Assembly (NCBI GenBank): GCA_015232355.1 | Contig: JADFZW010000043.1 | Location: 1-34,032, forward strand | Reading direction: 5' to 3' | Source: Oligoflexia bacterium | GTDB taxonomy: Bacteria; Bdellovibrionota; Bacteriovoracia; Bacteriovoracales; Bacteriovoracaceae | DNA length: 34,032 nt | Shown here: piece after piece, positions 24,610 to 33,737 of the stretch | How positions within the stretch are numbered: the stretch's first letter is position 1 | How the letters are laid out: every line of letters begins with the position of its first letter | Program-made: the position numbers and the translations under genes | Notes under the pieces: generated by a model | Databases searched by the model: none | Told to the model about the DNA's origin: nothing | The model's input: only the letters and a program-made list of their open reading frames with translations

Positions 24610-24694
24610 CTCTATATAACTTTATTAAAATCATTTAAGAGCGTAATATGTTTTTAATAATAATTTATAACAAAAAGACAAAAAGAAATAAAAA

Positions 24695-25369
24695 ATGATT
24701 AAGCTAAAAAATATTAAAAAAACCTACTATCTTGGAAAAAGTGAAGTATTAGCATTACACGAAGTAAATCTTCAAATAGCAACTGGAGATTTTGTTTGTA
24801 TTATGGGTCCCTCTGGAAGTGGAAAGAGTACTCTTTTAAATCTAATTGGGCTTTTAGATCGTCCAGATGATGGTGGACAACTTTTTATTGGTGAAGAGGA
24901 GATATCACTAGCATCTGCTAAAAGGTGTGCTGAGATTCGCTCTGAAAAGATTGGTTTTATCTTTCAATCCTTTAATCTCATTCCAGTATTTAATGTCTTT
25001 GAAAATGTGGAGTTTCCTCTCTATATTTCTCAAAAAAAATTCTCTTCAAAAGAACGCAAACGAAAAGTAGAACAATTAGTAGACGATGTTGGACTTACTC
25101 CTCATATCAAACATCGCCCAGATGAATTGAGTGGAGGACAACGCCAAAGAGTGGCCATCGCTCGTGCTTTAATTACTAATCCCTCTATTGTATTAGCAGA
25201 TGAGCCTACTGCTAATTTAGATTCTAAAACAGGAAATAATATTTTGGAGTTGATGAAAAATTTAAATACTGTTGAAAAGACTACTTTTATCTTTGCTACT
25301 CACGATCCAAAAATTACGGGATTTGCCTCTCAAAAAATTGAACTTCAAGATGGACGAATAGTGAAATAA
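24695..25369 (+). CDS. ABC transporter ATPase, LolD/MacB type
   Basis: 224 residues with all motor motifs: Walker A GPSGSGKST (38-46), Q-loop FIFQSFNLIP, signature LSGGQRQRVAIARA (from 145), Walker B IVLADEPTANLD and H-loop ATHD. The compact single-domain form with this Q-loop is typical of the LolD/MacB/FtsE group, which powers lipoprotein release or efflux from the inner membrane rather than nutrient import. No strong ribosome site precedes the ATG. Its stop overlaps the start of the next gene (TAATG), so it is translationally coupled to the permease. It opens a four-gene operon. Confidence 0.95.
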   Translation: MIKLKNIKKTYYLGKSEVLALHEVNLQIATGDFVCIMGPSGSGKSTLLNLIGLLDRPDDGGQLFIGEEEISLASAKRCAEIRSEKIGFIFQSFNLIPVFNVFENVEFPLYISQKKFSSKERKRKVEQLVDDVGLTPHIKHRPDELSGGQRQRVAIARALITNPSIVLADEPTANLDSKTGNNILELMKNLNTVEKTTFIFATHDPKITGFASQKIELQDGRIVK

Positions 25370-26646
25370 TGAGTGGATTAATAAAGCTGGCATTAAGAAA
25401 TATTGGAAGACATCCAGGTAAGAATTTTTTAGTTGGAATTGTTATCTTTCTTGCAAATTTAATTTTTTTATTGGCAGCTTCTTTAACAGAAGAGACTATA
25501 AATTCTTGGCAAGATTATTTTTCTTCAACTTTTCTTGGCCGCTACCATTTAAGTGTATATCAAGGGCCAGAGACTGATCACTCGCTTGCACCAATGACAT
25601 TTCCTAAGTATGCTATTGAAAAAAGTGTGATTAATTACTTGGATAAAGAGAAAATTGTCTATTCTCCACGATTGAAATTAGGAGCGGCAGTCTTTAATGA
25701 AACGACAAACACTTTCGAAGGAGATTTGGTAACTTTAGTTGGGATTAGATGGAGTGAAGAGATAAAACATCTCTACAATCTTAAGCTTGAGGATGGGAAT
25801 TTAAATCTAGATACAGATTTAACAAAAACCGATCTTAAAGATGGAAAAGTTTTTGTGTGGAAAGATTTAGCGCAAAAGTTGAATTGGAAAGTTGGAGATA
25901 CTATAACTTTATATATCAAAGATAAACAATCAGGAACCTATCCTTACTCGTATCAAATAAAAGGAATTTTAGGTCAACACAAGAGCGCAAATATTGAAGG
26001 CAAAGGACTAATGACAGTTTTTCCAATGGTGTTTGTTGATTTTGATTTTTTAAATAATCAATTAGGAGTTGATGATCAAGTTTATGAAGTGGCGATTACG
26101 GATACTAAAATTTCTGCTAAACAGATCAGCAAGTTAGAAAATACATCTCAAAATATTTCTCAAAAATTATCTTTTTATTCATCAATAAAAGGATTTGGTG
26201 CCATATATGGAATAGTAGATTTTATAAATTTTATCACCAAATTTTTAAAAGGTTTGATTCTAATTATTTTGATTGTATCCGTATTTAATTTAAACATGAT
26301 GGGCATATTTGATAGGCAAAAAGAGATTGCAACTATTTTGGCCATTGGTGCTACTAGAGGATGGATTCTTTCACTCCTACTTATTGAACACCTTATCTTT
26401 GCTACTCTTATTTTTATTATCACTATCTTATTTTATTATTTTCTTGTTTTGATAGGAATAGTTCTTCCTATGGGGGAATTGTCAGTAATTATGGCCGGAA
26501 ATAATTTCAAAATCTCTCTAATCCCTTATTCATTATTAGAAGCATATGCTGGTATAGCAATTACTTTGTTTATTTCCGGAATCTATCCAGCTTACTTGGC
26601 ATCTAAAATGGAACCCGCAGAGGTTTTCAGGGAAGCAAACATATGA
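25369..26646 (+). CDS. ABC transporter permease, FtsX/LolC-E type
   Basis: 425 residues. The layout is one N-terminal membrane helix (about 17-40), a large periplasmic domain, then three C-terminal helices (about 290-410), the FtsX/MacB permease plan. The cytoplasmic segment DRQKEIATILAIGATRGWIL is the conserved FtsX-domain coupling stretch, and the end has PAYLASKMEPAEVFRE, a typical closing motif. It overlaps the ATPase gene by one base and the second permease by four (ATGA). With two non-identical permeases it resembles a LolCDE complex, but an export or resistance role cannot be excluded. Confidence 0.9.
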   Translation: MSGLIKLALRNIGRHPGKNFLVGIVIFLANLIFLLAASLTEETINSWQDYFSSTFLGRYHLSVYQGPETDHSLAPMTFPKYAIEKSVINYLDKEKIVYSPRLKLGAAVFNETTNTFEGDLVTLVGIRWSEEIKHLYNLKLEDGNLNLDTDLTKTDLKDGKVFVWKDLAQKLNWKVGDTITLYIKDKQSGTYPYSYQIKGILGQHKSANIEGKGLMTVFPMVFVDFDFLNNQLGVDDQVYEVAITDTKISAKQISKLENTSQNISQKLSFYSSIKGFGAIYGIVDFINFITKFLKGLILIILIVSVFNLNMMGIFDRQKEIATILAIGATRGWILSLLLIEHLIFATLIFIITILFYYFLVLIGIVLPMGELSVIMAGNNFKISLIPYSLLEAYAGIAITLFISGIYPAYLASKMEPAEVFREANI

Positions 26647-27860
26647 TCACACTTTGGAAATTGGCATATAGAAATGCTATCAGACATAAGATGAGTTCAA
26701 TTGTTTTTATTTTGGTATTTTGTATCTCTGCTTTGGTGATTTATTGGTGTTTTGGATTTTGCAATTACATCTTAGATAATTTAAATGTGATGGTTAGAAA
26801 TTCATATGGAGATGTTGCTTTCACATTTGATTTTGCTAATAAGAGTAAGTTTGCTGATTTAAAAAATAGATTTCCTGAATTGATAAATAAGGTTGTACTT
26901 GAACGAGAGATTAAAGTAATGGTTGATGGCCAGGACAAGAGTATTATAACTACTATTATCGAAATGACCGATGATAATAGAGAGCGCCTGGCACCTCATG
27001 TTCGTCCGCAAAGTGGTCGACTTCCACTACAACAAAATTCAGATGAGATGGCGATCACTAATTTTAATAAAGCAGATTACTCATTAAATGATGAAGTCTA
27101 TCTTACTACTACTACCAGTGCAAAAATTATAAATACTATCAAATATAAAATTGTAGGCATTATTCGAGGTACCGCCATCAAGGCCATGGGCTTTGGTTAT
27201 GTAATTAATCAAAAAGATATGGATGTTTTAGTTAATTCCCGTGATGATTACAATTTACTTTATATATTTTTAAATTCTCCTGTGAATTCTTCTATGAATT
27301 ATTCTATGAATTCTTATATAAATCCACGCTCTGATGATGAGATGATGAAGATTCAAAATGAGATTAAAGGTTACCTGAAAGAGCAGGGAATTAATGTTAA
27401 ACTTAGTTGGAATATAAATCAAACAGTAAAAAATTTGCAGATCTTTTTAGAAGTGTTTAAACGTATAAAAGTTCTTTTGCTCATTTTTATCTTTCCTTTG
27501 TTGGGAGCGGTGATCGCGGCAATTGTTTGGATGTATTCTTTTAAGAGAAGAAAGGAGATTTGGACATATCATAGTTTAGGATTAAAAAGACTACAAATAA
27601 TTATGTCCATGGGGGGAGAGTATCTTTTGATTGCATTTATAGGGACAATCTTAGGTCTTCTCTTAGGTGAATTTTCTGCGGTGTTGGCGGATAAAAACAA
27701 TGCATGGTTAACATTTTCTTATACTGTAACCACCGCCGTTCGTTTTAAATTTGGATTTTGGGATTGGATAATTTCATTATCATTTATGGAATTAATGGTA
27801 CTTATTTGGATTGAAAAACCAATTACTAGAATACTTAAAGCACGACCATTTAGTTTTTAG
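26643..27860 (+). CDS. Second ABC transporter permease, FtsX/LolC-E type
   Basis: 405 residues with the same plan as the gene before it: N-terminal helix (about 15-38), periplasmic domain, and three C-terminal helices. The coupling stretch is KRRKEIWTYHSLGLKRLQII. The sequence differs clearly from the first permease, so the two probably form a heterodimer over one ATPase dimer. A 12-bp repeat array lies in the periplasmic domain near residues 212-227. A 7-bp repeat starts at the stop codon. The next gene (LolA-like) begins 54 bases later. Confidence 0.9.
   Translation: MITLWKLAYRNAIRHKMSSIVFILVFCISALVIYWCFGFCNYILDNLNVMVRNSYGDVAFTFDFANKSKFADLKNRFPELINKVVLEREIKVMVDGQDKSIITTIIEMTDDNRERLAPHVRPQSGRLPLQQNSDEMAITNFNKADYSLNDEVYLTTTTSAKIINTIKYKIVGIIRGTAIKAMGFGYVINQKDMDVLVNSRDDYNLLYIFLNSPVNSSMNYSMNSYINPRSDDEMMKIQNEIKGYLKEQGINVKLSWNINQTVKNLQIFLEVFKRIKVLLLIFIFPLLGAVIAAIVWMYSFKRRKEIWTYHSLGLKRLQIIMSMGGEYLLIAFIGTILGLLLGEFSAVLADKNNAWLTFSYTVTTAVRFKFGFWDWIISLSFMELMVLIWIEKPITRILKARPFSF
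27276..27323 (+). repeat. In-frame 12-bp degenerate repeat in the second permease
   Basis: Four 12-bp units begin at 27276, 27288, 27300 and 27312 (pattern TCTTCTATGAAT). They encode SPVN, SSMN, YSMN and SYIN in a loop of the periplasmic domain. Confidence 0.75.
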
Positions 27861-27881
27861 ATTTTAGATTTTAGATTTTAA
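27854..27881 (+). repeat. 7-bp tandem repeat at the permease stop codon
   Basis: Units TTTTTAG, ATTTTAG, ATTTTAG and ATTTTAA run from 27854 to 27881, beginning in the last codons and including the TAG stop at 27858-27860. The rest is in the short gap before the LolA-like gene. Confidence 0.75.
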
Positions 27882-27914
27882 TAATGACTAATTAGAATTA
27901 ATAAGGATATTATT

Positions 27915-28715
27915 ATGAACAAAAAAAATTTTTTCTTATTACTATTTTCTTTTATTTTTTATTTTGTTTGTAGCTTTTACATTTTTGCTGATGCTACCTC
28001 TGCTAATAAATCAAAACCGGACTCAAAAACGGAATCAAAAACAAACGGAGCACAGATACTTAAAAAAAGTGATGAGAAGTTAATTCCAGGAATATGCTCT
28101 TATGATTTATCTTTAGAAACAATAAAAAAAGGTGAGAGTGAAGGATTGCAAACATTTTTTGGCCACAAGGGTGGATATGATAGAAATGTTATTGTAGTAA
28201 AAGAACCAAAAAGAATGCAAGGAAGTGCCCACTTAAGAAAAGATCAAGTGATTTGGAGTTATCATACCACCAATCATCGTCTATCTAAAATGGCCTATCA
28301 AGCAGTTTTTATGGGTACACTTTTAAATTATGGCGATATTATGGCCACGGAATTATCAATTGATTATAATGTTGATAAAACTGAAGTAACAGCAGATAAC
28401 GAATACATTCTTACACTAACTCCGAAAGCAAATCATGAAGGATATGGAAAAATATTAGTGACTATTGATAAGAAAAGTCTTCTTCCCAAAAGTAGAAAGT
28501 ATTATGCGCTCTCAGGAATTCTTTTGAAGGAGTGTATAATAAAGAAAATTGAATATGCTAGTAATAACAAACTAAGTTATTTAGAGATGGATTTTTTTGA
28601 ACCACTTAAAGATAGAAAAACTACAGTTAAGTTTAATAATATTCAAGTTAAGAAAGCAGATGATATTCCAGAGAAATTTTTTAATGAAAATTTCTTAGGT
28701 CAAATTGATAAATAG
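27915..28715 (+). CDS. LolA-like outer-membrane lipoprotein-sorting family protein
   Basis: 266 residues with AAGGA about 9 bases before the ATG and a signal peptide (residues about 5-26). The mature part has the beta-rich pattern of the LolA-like/outer-membrane lipoprotein-sorting superfamily (COG2834 type): an early helix near SDEKLIPGICSYDL, then paired strands such as NVIVVKEPKRMQG, LRKDQVIWSYHT, then TPKANHEGYGKILVTIDKKSLLP, and a closing DIPEKFFNENFL. Proteins of this type are periplasmic carriers or sensors of lipid and often stand next to MacB/Lol-like ABC genes, as here. Probably it works with the preceding transporter in moving lipid or lipoprotein to the outer membrane. Its end is 9 bases from the convergent next gene. 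Confidence 0.8.
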   Translation: MNKKNFFLLLFSFIFYFVCSFYIFADATSANKSKPDSKTESKTNGAQILKKSDEKLIPGICSYDLSLETIKKGESEGLQTFFGHKGGYDRNVIVVKEPKRMQGSAHLRKDQVIWSYHTTNHRLSKMAYQAVFMGTLLNYGDIMATELSIDYNVDKTEVTADNEYILTLTPKANHEGYGKILVTIDKKSLLPKSRKYYALSGILLKECIIKKIEYASNNKLSYLEMDFFEPLKDRKTTVKFNNIQVKKADDIPEKFFNENFLGQIDK

Positions 28716-28724
28716 CTACGATAA

Positions 28725-31355
28725 CTACGATAGATAAATCTCTCCACTTTCGCCATTCATGGTGATGCTATCATTATTTTTAATTAATTTAGTTGCATCT
28801 TTTACACCCACGATAGTAGGAATTCCTAGTTCACGCCCGATAATAGCTGTATGAGATAAGATACTGCCTTTTTCTACAATTAAACCTTTGGCCACAGTCA
28901 TTAAAAAAACCCAACCTGGATCAGTCATTGGGGCCACTAAAATTTTCCCTTGTACTTGTGAAGTATCTTTTTGAATTTGAGTTACATCTGTTATTACCAG
29001 AGCAGGAGCAGTGATAATTCCACTTGAACATCCATCTCCTTTTAAAAGATTGTTTTCGTTTTTGTTTTTGTTTTTATTTTTTTCCTGATCTTCTTTTCTT
29101 TGATTTTGATGTAGCTTAAATTCACCATTAGTAAAAATATATCTTTCTCCGGCGATAAATTCTTGGAACTCATGATATTGTTTTTTTCTTATTGAGATTA
29201 ATTCTTTTAAATTTTGATGATAAGTTTGTCCTTTAATAAAGTGAATTAATTCTGATAACTCAAGAAAAAAGATATCATCAACATTTTCAATAATGTTTTT
29301 TTCTTGCAAATCCTTGGCCGCCATTTTTAACATACTTCGAACTATTCCATATGCACGTGAACGATGAAGACGAAATTTTTCACGATATAAGATACTTCTT
29401 TTGGCCATATGAAGAACAAAAAGAATTATCAAATAGAGTAAATATTTTAGAGGATTAAATTTTAAAGCACTTTTTAGAGCTTGTTCAGCGGCGATACGAT
29501 TTTTTTCTTCGCTCTCTTTCATTTTAGCAATTGTCATTCCAGAACTGGCATACTCTTGAATGAGTTTTTTTAATTGTTGTGGTTGTTCTCGAATGGTAAT
29601 GGTTTCTAGTTTTAATTCTCCAATCCCTCTATCACCATAGCGTTCTACATGTTCTTGAAATAGTTTATTATATTTGGGATCATTTTCTTTTAGTTCGCTT
29701 AAGGCCACAATAGATTTTATTGGCCCCACACTATCCATGCCGGCAACACCACAAAGGAGACCATTAAATAATTTGGCATCATTATTTTCCTTAGTAATCC
29801 AAGTGGATAATAATTTTCTTAAAATAGCTGAAAAGACAAACGCGTAGATGTCGTTTATTAATGTTAATTCCCAATTTTTGAAAACATTTTTAATAAAGAT
29901 ATTAAGATCTCCCACTAAACGATTGAAAGCAAAATGCTCTGATGATTTGTTCTTATCAATAGTAAATTTTGAAAAGAGAGTAATGATATTTCGCTCGAGT
30001 TTAGCTAAGAGTGGAGTTAAGAAAATAAAAAGATATATAACAGTAATAAATCCTTTTATTCCTCGTAAAATTCTTTTTCCTTGATTTTCAACTTGTTTGG
30101 CCACAGATTTACTTTCTACTCCTAGCATGGTCTCCCAAACTCGAATATAATTTTCTGTAAAGGGAAATAATCTCATCATTGCATACCAATTAGTTAGGTT
30201 GTAGAAGATTCTTCCATTATAGTGGCCAATTAAATAATTTAAAATTTCTTGATTTTCATCTAAATCTTTTGTTGATAGGCCAATTCGTTTAAGTGCATTG
30301 TTAAAGCAGGTGGCGTATATTATTCTTACTATACTTAAAGTCATTGGAGTATTGATTCCAGGAAAACTCTCAACTATATTGCTATTATCAAGAATAAAAC
30401 TTTTACTTCCATTACTTCCATTACCAAGAGTAGTGATAGGACGTGCTTGAGTGATAAAGATATTTCCATCTTTATCTATGGCCCACTCAATATCTTGAGG
30501 ACAAGCATAGAGTTTTTCAATTTTAGAGGATAAGGAAAAGAGTTTGTTTATCATCTCATCTGTAAGTGCAGCTTGATTTTGTTTTTCAGTAGAGACAGAA
30601 AATAGTTTTAGTCCTATTCCTGCTTGGTGATCAAAAAGCAATTCTTTTCTTTTTTGATTAATTTTGCGATCAATAATTTGTTTAGTATTTTTATCTATAA
30701 TATAGGTATCAGATTCCACAGTGTCGGAGACAATTCCTTCTCCTAATCCATAACCTGCACAAATAATCATAGAGTTTACATCATGTGGATTAACGGTGAA
30801 GATTACACCAGATATTTTTGCATCAACCATCTTTTGAATAATAACTGCAACTTTTAGAGTGGAGAAAGTGGATAGAGATGATTTATTTTGTTTTAGAGAC
30901 TGATATTGTAAAACCCTTTCGCTAAAAGCAGATGCCCAACACTCTTTTAAATATTTTTCTATTTCTTTTGTAGGAATATAAAGAAAAGTTTCCAATTGAC
31001 CAGCAAAGGAGTGAGATGTGGAATCCTCTTTGCTTGCAGAGGAACGTATGGCCCATAGATTGCTACTGTTTTGTTGAATTAAATCTTTTGCTGTCGGTGG
31101 AAGTTCTAACTCTAAGAATAATTTTTTTATATTTAAAGAGATTATTTTTATTTCTTGTAAATTATGAGGACTAATAGTTGATAATTTAATAAGTTCTTTA
31201 TCTACCTCTATTGCTATTTGTTTGTATACTTGATCATAGATGTTGGATGGAATACAAAACCATGGTGGTACTGGAAAATTATTTTCAGTTAAAAATTGTA
31301 GATTTTTTCCTTTTCCACCTAAGTTTTGATTATCTGATTTAGAATTAGATGACAT
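28725..31355 (-). CDS. PEP-synthase-like phosphotransferase (PPDK_N plus swivelling His domain)
   Basis: 876 residues with GAGGA about 6 bases before the ATG. Residues 1-310 are the PPDK/PEP-synthase ATP-binding domain: GGKGKNLQFLTENNFPVPPW, LWAIRSSASKEDSTSHSFAG, then DIEWAIDKDGNIFITQARPI. A long middle domain includes NVVESFPG-like NIVESFPGINTPMTLS and NGRIFYNLTNWYAMM. The C-terminal swivelling domain has the phospho-His motif ILSHTAIIGRELGIPTIVG (His835). The PEP/pyruvate TIM barrel of true PEP synthase is missing, so the layout matches rifampicin phosphotransferase and a large group of related uncharacterised proteins that phosphorylate small molecules. Two hydrophobic stretches in the middle (near residues 430-450 and 635-655) could touch a membrane or bind a lipid-like substrate. 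The substrate is unknown. Confidence 0.85.
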   Translation of the reverse strand: MSSNSKSDNQNLGGKGKNLQFLTENNFPVPPWFCIPSNIYDQVYKQIAIEVDKELIKLSTISPHNLQEIKIISLNIKKLFLELELPPTAKDLIQQNSSNLWAIRSSASKEDSTSHSFAGQLETFLYIPTKEIEKYLKECWASAFSERVLQYQSLKQNKSSLSTFSTLKVAVIIQKMVDAKISGVIFTVNPHDVNSMIICAGYGLGEGIVSDTVESDTYIIDKNTKQIIDRKINQKRKELLFDHQAGIGLKLFSVSTEKQNQAALTDEMINKLFSLSSKIEKLYACPQDIEWAIDKDGNIFITQARPITTLGNGSNGSKSFILDNSNIVESFPGINTPMTLSIVRIIYATCFNNALKRIGLSTKDLDENQEILNYLIGHYNGRIFYNLTNWYAMMRLFPFTENYIRVWETMLGVESKSVAKQVENQGKRILRGIKGFITVIYLFIFLTPLLAKLERNIITLFSKFTIDKNKSSEHFAFNRLVGDLNIFIKNVFKNWELTLINDIYAFVFSAILRKLLSTWITKENNDAKLFNGLLCGVAGMDSVGPIKSIVALSELKENDPKYNKLFQEHVERYGDRGIGELKLETITIREQPQQLKKLIQEYASSGMTIAKMKESEEKNRIAAEQALKSALKFNPLKYLLYLIILFVLHMAKRSILYREKFRLHRSRAYGIVRSMLKMAAKDLQEKNIIENVDDIFFLELSELIHFIKGQTYHQNLKELISIRKKQYHEFQEFIAGERYIFTNGEFKLHQNQRKEDQEKNKNKNKNENNLLKGDGCSSGIITAPALVITDVTQIQKDTSQVQGKILVAPMTDPGWVFLMTVAKGLIVEKGSILSHTAIIGRELGIPTIVGVKDATKLIKNNDSITMNGESGEIYLS
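29052..29081 (-). repeat. In-frame 6-bp tandem repeat
   Basis: Units GTTTTC, GTTTTT x3 and ATTTTT run from 29052 to 29081. They encode the KNKNKNEN stretch in the linker just before the swivelling His domain of the phosphotransferase. Confidence 0.85.
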
Positions 31356-31451
31356 AAGAATCCTCTTTGTTTTTTATCTTTAACTTTATCTTTAACTTCT
31401 AATTTCAGAATATTCCATTCCAGAATAAAATAAAAGAGGTTTGTTGTATAA

Positions 31452-33722
31452 TTATTTTTTGTTAGTAGAGAAATAGGATTTTATTATCTCTTGTGCTTCT
31501 TTGTCGTCATCACTGATTCCTGATAATTCAAGTTCTTCTGTTTCTACATCATCGTCTAATTTTTCTAGATAGTCGATGCTAGTATTATATTTTTTGCTGT
31601 TAGTTTCTTTATCATATTTTTCTATGTACTCAATTTCATCAGGAAGTGATTTATCTTTTTCAATCTTATCTTTAATTTTATTTAATTTTTTATTAGATAA
31701 TCTTAAGCGTTCGATAATTGTAGCATTGTTATCTTTGTTTTTTAAATCTATTGAGGGTGATGATGATGGTAATGCTGATGCTGATGCTAGCTTTTTTAAT
31801 AAATCATATTTTAAGTATCGATGGCATTTGATGCGGTTTTCTTCATCTCCTTCTCCACCTGCAAACCAAGCAAATCCTAAATCTCCAGAGATATACTTAC
31901 CCTCAACAATTTCATTATCATCTGTTAAGTAAAGATCATAAACTAAAAGATCATCTTTGATGAAGTTCTCAGTTTTGGAAGTGGCATTGGCGATCAATTC
32001 TTTAGTAGGTTTGTTAACTTTCTCGAAATTTAGATGATCAGATGTAACTTCAGTTAACAATTTGAGATTAGTTTCTACTCTCATAATTTTTGTAGCTTTT
32101 GTTCCCTTTTTATACATTTTTTTGGGGTTTTTCCAACTGTCGCTACCTTCGATAATATCATTATTGTAAAGATGAGGATCGCAGTTTGCGATAGTATGTT
32201 TTATTTCATCTTTAAACTCATTTTGTTCTTCTTTAGTTAATGCTCGAACTTCTTTTATTTTTCGATCAAAACCAATTACTGAAACATTATTTACAGTATC
32301 ATCATTATGATTATTTATTACGAATGGAACTTTATGTTTTAAAAATAGTGATCGTAATAAAATGTCAAAGGTACCCATGTTTGGTTTTTGCGATTTCATA
32401 TCAAGACTCTCTCTTCTACTTCCAAGTTGAGCATAATTGCTTTCTTTTAAGCTAAAATAGGTGGCCATTAAAAGTGCTTTAATATCTAGTGGAAAGTAGG
32501 TTAACTTTCTTTTTATCTCAGGGATATTCATTTGAATACTCTTTATTGGTTCACATTTTCTGTTGCAAATGCCACATGCTCGATCAGCATTGCAACGACC
32601 TTCCCAATTTGTAGAAAAAGATAATGTGGCCATAACTTCCATATTACTAATTCGTCTCTTTCCTTTGTAGTTTTTTTCAAAGACTGTCGCAGGAAAATCA
32701 AAATTCCCCAACATAATATCATATTTTTCAATAGGGGAGAGTTGCTGAAATTGTTCTTCAGTCATTGTACTTAGCTTTTCTTTTACACGTTTGATAGTCA
32801 GATGATGAATTTTTTTCTCTTCTTGCTTTTTTTGATATTCAGTGGTGTTATCTTTTTTAAAGAGGCCAACAATACCATTGAAGGTTCTTACAATTTTAGA
32901 TTGTCTATTTTTAATTTCTTCTTTAACCTCTTCTTCTGCTATTTCATATAATGTTTTATATCCTAATATATCAGAGGAAATCCCACCCTCATTCCATCTT
33001 CTAGAGATTCCTCCGTAATTATCAGGAAAAAAGTAACCACCATATGGAACTTCAGTGGCCGATAAATTATAACTAATATTTTTTAATACATCTTCTCCTC
33101 GTTTAGCATCGAGCAGTTCTTTATAAATGTATTGATGTTGACGGAAATCAATTTCATCTTGATAGTTTGTATTTCCTTTATGCATACAGCTTGCTCCCTT
33201 CTTTATTTTATCCAATCGCGCATGTTCTAACTCTTTTTTATTGGCAGATAATTTTTCAAAGGAAGTGCTTCCAAGTTCGGTTAATAGTATTTTATCAAGC
33301 TCATCTTGGATTTCTTTTTTTATGTTTTTCTTCGAGTATTTTTCTACACTGAAAGTAAATGCACGATGTAGATACTCTAATTCTTCTACTAAGGGGGCAC
33401 TTTGTTCAACATTTTTTAAATCGTTTAGACTATTATTTCTTAAACCTATCATACTTGTGACAGTATCTAATCCTTGAAAAACTCCAGTTGTTAATCCAAT
33501 AGCGGTTCCTAGTAAATTTTTAGTACTAAGAAATGAGTTGTGGGTTGGTGAAACAGGCAAAGATGAAACAGATATTACATTGATATTTTCATTTTTATTT
33601 GAATCGCTTGCATGGAGATTATTAATAGTAATGGCCTGTGTACATATAGTAATTGTTATCATTACAATTAATGTAATTACAATTAATGTATTCATCTTTT
33701 TTATGTTTAAAATTAATGTCAT
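31452..33722 (-). CDS. Exported transglutaminase-elicitor-like protein
   Basis: 756 residues with GGAG 8 bases before the ATG at 33722 and a signal peptide ending near LHA. The order of motifs fits the transglutaminase-elicitor family known from oomycetes and some predatory or soil bacteria. VPYGGYFFPDNYGGISRRW (about 226) matches the opening. NWEGRCNADRAC (Cys377) fits the catalytic Cys loop, followed by PLDIKALLMATYF. GTFDILLRSLFL with PFVINN fits the segment that normally reads GAFH, and YDLYLTDDNEIVEGKY with GFAWFA (about 594-620) fits the closing strand pair. In the GAFH position this protein has GTFD (Asp453), so the usual His is missing. Extra Cys (CGICNRKC) could bind metal. It may be an altered enzyme or a pseudo-enzyme. 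A long acidic, low-complexity C-terminus follows. Recognition is by pattern memory. Confidence 0.68.
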   Translation of the reverse strand: MTLILNIKKMNTLIVITLIVMITITICTQAITINNLHASDSNKNENINVISVSSLPVSPTHNSFLSTKNLLGTAIGLTTGVFQGLDTVTSMIGLRNNSLNDLKNVEQSAPLVEELEYLHRAFTFSVEKYSKKNIKKEIQDELDKILLTELGSTSFEKLSANKKELEHARLDKIKKGASCMHKGNTNYQDEIDFRQHQYIYKELLDAKRGEDVLKNISYNLSATEVPYGGYFFPDNYGGISRRWNEGGISSDILGYKTLYEIAEEEVKEEIKNRQSKIVRTFNGIVGLFKKDNTTEYQKKQEEKKIHHLTIKRVKEKLSTMTEEQFQQLSPIEKYDIMLGNFDFPATVFEKNYKGKRRISNMEVMATLSFSTNWEGRCNADRACGICNRKCEPIKSIQMNIPEIKRKLTYFPLDIKALLMATYFSLKESNYAQLGSRRESLDMKSQKPNMGTFDILLRSLFLKHKVPFVINNHNDDTVNNVSVIGFDRKIKEVRALTKEEQNEFKDEIKHTIANCDPHLYNNDIIEGSDSWKNPKKMYKKGTKATKIMRVETNLKLLTEVTSDHLNFEKVNKPTKELIANATSKTENFIKDDLLVYDLYLTDDNEIVEGKYISGDLGFAWFAGGEGDEENRIKCHRYLKYDLLKKLASASALPSSSPSIDLKNKDNNATIIERLRLSNKKLNKIKDKIEKDKSLPDEIEYIEKYDKETNSKKYNTSIDYLEKLDDDVETEELELSGISDDDKEAQEIIKSYFSTNKK

Positions 33723-33737
33723 ATAATAAACTCCATT

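Noticed and set aside
24446..24634. A 62-codon minus-strand frame just upstream of the ATPase gene, possibly a small antitoxin-like partner
   Set aside because: It has no ribosome-binding site, its N-terminal Lys/Ser run is just the 9-bp repeat translated, and it matches no small-protein family.
22982..24634. A toxin-antitoxin or phage-defence system built on the AAA+ ATPase
   Set aside because: The ATPase type is common and of unknown role, it stands alone, and no defence gene is next to it.
28725..31355. Calling this a rifampicin-resistance enzyme
   Set aside because: The domain layout fits, but many related proteins of this layout have other or unknown substrates, so a resistance name is not justified.
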